A DNA stretch of 64,000 nt, taken from Solirubrobacterales bacterium (GTDB lineage: Bacteria > Actinomycetota > Thermoleophilia > Solirubrobacterales > 70-9). The stretch spans positions 124,001 through 188,000 of the forward strand of contig JANWHD010000018.1 of the NCBI GenBank assembly GCA_025450585.1, given 5' to 3'. A program made the translations under genes and the position numbers. The notes below the pieces were generated by a model. That model saw only the letters and a list, made by a program, of their open reading frames with translations. It did not search any database and was not told where the DNA came from. Shown here in pieces: positions 61,607 through 64,000 of this stretch (positions are counted from its first letter, which is position 1; each line of letters opens with the position of its first letter).

Positions 61607-62389
61607 ATGGGGACACTACGTGGCGTAATCGTTGCCGCCCTGGTCGGCCCGGCCGCCCTGCTCTCGCCCCTCGCCTCGGCCGAGGTCAAGGAAGAGCACG
61701 GGGTTCGCGTCTCGGTGGACGGCAGGCTCCTGCCGAAGAAGCTTCCGCGCCACGGCACCGCTCCGGTCTCGGTCAGCGTCTCGGGCCGGATCGGCTCGAA
61801 GGCGTCGAGCCCTCCGCCGCAGCTGGAGAAGCTGACGATCGCCATCAATCGTCACGGCCACCTCTCCTCGCATGGCCTGCCACGCTGCCGGATCGGCCAC
61901 ATCGACCCCTCGACGACCAGCGAAGCGATGGCGGCCTGCGCCCCGGCGCTCGTCGGCGACGGCACCTTCTCGGCCAATGTGAGGCTGCCGGAGCAGTCGC
62001 CCTTCCCGTCCAACGGAAAGGTGCTCGCCTTCAACGGCAAGCTGGGAGGCCGGCCGGCGATTTTCGCCCACATCTACGGGACCGATCCCGTCCCCACCTC
62101 ATATGTGCTGCCCTTCTTCATCAAGAGCTCCGGAGGCACCTTCGGCACCGTCCTCGAAACGTCCCTGCCCCGCGTCACCGGCGAATGGGGCTACGTGACC
62201 GGGATCTCGATGACCCTCGATCGTCGCTTCACCGTTCGCGGCAAGCAGCGCAGCTTCCTCAGCGCGAGCTGCCCGGCGCCCGACGGGTTCGGCCTCGCCA
62301 CCTTCCCGCTGATCCGCACGAGCTTCGGCTTCGAGGGGGGCGTCAAGGTGACCAGCACGGTCAACCGCGTCTGCAAGGCGGGCGGGTGA
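61607..62389 (+). CDS. Secreted protein, member 4 of the dispersed paralogous family
   Basis: A 260-residue protein with signal peptide (LRGVIVAALVGPAALLSPLA). It shares LPKKLPRHGTAPVSVSV, NRHGHLSSHGLPRC, CAPALVGDGTFSANV, VLAFNGK, HIYGTDPVP and FTVRGKQRSFLSASCP with the other members at 18772, 22929 and 40633. GGAAAGGGACGAGCGGA precedes the ATG. It lies 7 bp before the GAVT-repeat gene and is probably co-transcribed with it. Confidence 0.82.
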   Translation: MGTLRGVIVAALVGPAALLSPLASAEVKEEHGVRVSVDGRLLPKKLPRHGTAPVSVSVSGRIGSKASSPPPQLEKLTIAINRHGHLSSHGLPRCRIGHIDPSTTSEAMAACAPALVGDGTFSANVRLPEQSPFPSNGKVLAFNGKLGGRPAIFAHIYGTDPVPTSYVLPFFIKSSGGTFGTVLETSLPRVTGEWGYVTGISMTLDRRFTVRGKQRSFLSASCPAPDGFGLATFPLIRTSFGFEGGVKVTSTVNRVCKAGG

Positions 62390-62396
62390 GGTGGGG

Positions 62397-63101
62397 ATGC
62401 GCCGCCGGCCGAAACTCTCCTACGCGAACGTCGTCTCCACCCTGGCGCTGTTCGTGGCGCTCAGCGGCGCCGGCGCCTACGCCGCCAGCCAGCTTCCGCC
62501 GAAGTCGGTGGGGGAGCCCGAGCTGCGCCCCGGCGCCGTCACCGCCGAAAAGCTGCGCAAGAACGCCGTGATCGCGCCGAAGATAAAGGCGCTCGCCGTG
62601 AAGCAGGGCAAGATCGCCAACGGGGCGGTGAGCGGGGTCAAGCTGGCCAACGGTGCGGTCAGCGGCGAGAAGCTAGCCGAAGGGGCCGTGACCACGAGCA
62701 AGCTGGCCAACGGCGCCGTCACCGGCGAGAAGGTCGACGAGTCGAGCCTGGGCCAGGTCCCGAGTGCGGCGAAAGCCGACTTCGCCACCAGCGCCGAGTC
62801 GGCCAACCCGGTCGCCTTCGCCCGGGTCAACGCGGAAGGGAAAGTCGATCCCGCTTTCTCGAAGGGGATCGCCACGGCAAACGTCACGGTCGAGGAATCC
62901 GGCCTCTACTGCATCACCGCTCCCGGCTTCACCCCCCGCGGCGCCCAGGTGACCGTCGAAGACGTCGGCGCCGGCAGCGTCACGGCCACCGCGAAGGTCA
63001 ACAGCGGCCCGTGCCCCGCCCCCCAGGTGGCGGTGCAGACATACGGCGGCCTCAGTCTCAGCAAAGTCCCCGAGCCCTTCTTCGTCGTTCTTTACCGCTA
63101 G
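62397..63101 (+). CDS. Secreted protein with GAVxxxKLANGAV repeats
   Basis: A 234-residue protein with an N-terminal hydrophobic signal or anchor (ANVVSTLALFVALSGAGAY). Residues 35-115 hold short repeats: ELRPGAVTAEKL, KIANGAVSGVKL, LANGAVSGEKL, LAEGAVTTSKL, LANGAVTGEKV. These have a left-handed-helix or trimeric-stalk look. A globular C-terminal domain with two Cys (GLYCITAPGF, SGPCPAPQ) follows. ATG 62397 is used; GTG 62391 is possible. Surface display is inferred. Confidence 0.75.
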   Translation: MRRRPKLSYANVVSTLALFVALSGAGAYAASQLPPKSVGEPELRPGAVTAEKLRKNAVIAPKIKALAVKQGKIANGAVSGVKLANGAVSGEKLAEGAVTTSKLANGAVTGEKVDESSLGQVPSAAKADFATSAESANPVAFARVNAEGKVDPAFSKGIATANVTVEESGLYCITAPGFTPRGAQVTVEDVGAGSVTATAKVNSGPCPAPQVAVQTYGGLSLSKVPEPFFVVLYR

Positions 63102-63105
63102 CCGA

Positions 63106-63179
<74 letters not shown>

Positions 63180-63220
63180 GGGTCCGAAGGGTAGAGCCTG
63201 GTTACGGTCTTCCGCTTGGG

Positions 63221-63697
63221 TCAACCCTCAGCCGCGTCGAGGTTCTCCAAGTCCACGAGATCTTGGCCGCGGCCGGCGGCTTGCTTCATCGCACGCAGAT
63301 CCTCCACCGAGCAGACCGCCACGTTGACTCCGAGCACTTCGGTCTCGGTTGCACGCGATCGAAGCTCGTCGAAGCTCGGAACGCCCTCGAGTCCCTGCAC
63401 GATGTCGAGGCGTCCAAGCTCTGTGTCGATTGCCATCTGTTCCCCGCTGGCGAGCTCCGCCGCGATCGAGAAGGGAGTTCCGAGCAGCGCCTCGCCTCGC
63501 TGCACATGCCCACCGGCCTCTACCGCCACCTCTGCAACCACCTTTAGGTTCTCGACATCGGACGCGACGACGATGTCGATGTCCTTGGTGGCACGAACGA
63601 CGCCTCTTGCTCCCAAAGCAAGCCCACCGATCACCACGAACTCCGCGCCCGCAGCTACCAGCCTCCGCAGGATCTCGTCGAAGGCGGCTGACGTCAT
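63221..63697 (-). CDS. MNT-type nucleotidyltransferase
   Basis: A 158-residue protein with the minimal nucleotidyltransferase pattern: FVVIGGLALGARGVVRATKDIDIVV gives GG, then Arg and the DxD metal-binding pair. It ends with AVCSVEDLRAMKQAAGRGQDLVDLENL, as in AbiEii/MNT-like proteins. ATG 63697 overlaps the upstream stop (ATGA). Paired with a small upstream gene it has the layout of a toxin-antitoxin module, which is inference. Confidence 0.8.
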   Translation of the reverse strand: MTSAAFDEILRRLVAAGAEFVVIGGLALGARGVVRATKDIDIVVASDVENLKVVAEVAVEAGGHVQRGEALLGTPFSIAAELASGEQMAIDTELGRLDIVQGLEGVPSFDELRSRATETEVLGVNVAVCSVEDLRAMKQAAGRGQDLVDLENLDAAEG

Positions 63698-63870
63698 TGT
63701 CGCTGGGCGGGTGCGGCCATCTTCAGCAGCGCGTGACTCAGCGCGATCGTCTCGGCCAAGTTCACGCTCATGGGGCGTTGTGCGTCTTCGCGCAGTCGCT
63801 GGACGCGAACCGCCTCGGCCGCCGCCGCAGGGTCCTTCGAGGCTTGGCCCGGCTGTTGAATCGAAGCCAT
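63694..63870 (-). CDS. Small protein upstream of the nucleotidyltransferase
   Basis: A 58-residue protein (MASIQQPGQASKDPAAAAEA start) with a conserved-looking C-terminal helix SVNLAETIALSHALLKMA. It is coupled to the nucleotidyltransferase by an ATGA overlap. ATG 63870 is the likely start; the frame is open further upstream to 63957. It may be a partner or antitoxin of the next gene. The remaining bases to 64000 hold nothing I can support. Confidence 0.6.
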   Translation of the reverse strand: MASIQQPGQASKDPAAAAEAVRVQRLREDAQRPMSVNLAETIALSHALLKMAAPAQRQ

Positions 63871-64000
63871 GAAGACACGGTAGCGAAGCAGAGTGGTTCT
63901 TTCCTGATCGGGCAGCGGATGGCTTTCGCTGTCCAAAACAGCACCAACCGCCGGCAATCGAAAGCAATCACTGCGCTGAAGATAGGCAAACGCATCGGCT

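Overview
The window is a high-GC bacterial chromosome segment, most likely from an actinobacterium of the Thermoleophilia/Solirubrobacterales kind. That placement is an inference from gene content: six consecutive MCE proteins, a menaquinol-type split cytochrome b with a cytochrome c tail, GT87-like mannosyltransferases, many Tat and Sec secreted orphans, and no 16S rRNA to confirm it. Genes are dense; no gap exceeds 300 bases, and most larger gaps hold long inverted repeats.

Layout. 1-8 kb: the 3' part of a GT87-like membrane glycosyltransferase, an AT-rich TTA-codon-rich secreted orphan, an NHL-repeat protein flanked by a duplicated gene tail, a YmdB-type phosphoesterase, a GGCT-like protein, a secreted InlB-like repeat protein and an ABC-2 exporter pair. 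8-18.7 kb: a heme and respiration block on the plus strand (hemB, a fused AhbA-AhbB-type siroheme decarboxylase, hemL, a small orphan, Rieske, split cytochrome b, cytochrome b/c, menG, polyprenyl diphosphate synthase, tatA, tatC). 18.7-32.8 kb: tRNA-Lys, an MMPL transporter between two secreted paralogs, then six overlapping MCE genes with no YrbE permease. 32.9-37.7 kb: intein-containing dnaB, a DnaC-like loader and purA. 37.7-41.5 kb: three tandem lipoprotein paralogs, a TetR regulator and a third copy of the secreted family. 41.5-44.4 kb, minus strand: rpsF, ssb, rpsR, rplI and a membrane protein. 44.9-47.9 kb: a GT20 trehalose-6-phosphate synthase-like gene converging on a TreT-like trehalose synthase. 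47.9-50.8 kb: a response regulator, histidine kinase and HtrA operon. 50.8-64 kb: thiL, flippase-like and GT87-like membrane proteins, a class A PBP, MscS-like, CPBP protease, L,D-transpeptidase, pyrE, YceH, a fourth secreted paralog, tRNA-Arg and a nucleotidyltransferase pair.

The gene sets work together as modules. The heme genes, bc complex, menaquinone genes and Tat export (needed for the Rieske protein) form a respiratory unit. The six MCE proteins and MMPL suggest lipid transport across an unusual envelope. PBP, L,D-transpeptidase, HtrA and its two-component system handle cell wall and envelope stress.

The most striking feature is a set of at least thirteen long inverted repeats between, at the edges of, and inside genes. 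Several fall into families in which a core (loop, inner hairpin or flank) is conserved between copies while the arms differ, yet each pair of arms is perfectly or nearly perfectly complementary. The clearest pair (8129-8204 and 46515-46590) shares an identical 24-nt loop and identical 26-24-26 geometry, with 11 of 26 stem positions changed and every change compensated. I do not recognise these elements as any described repeat.
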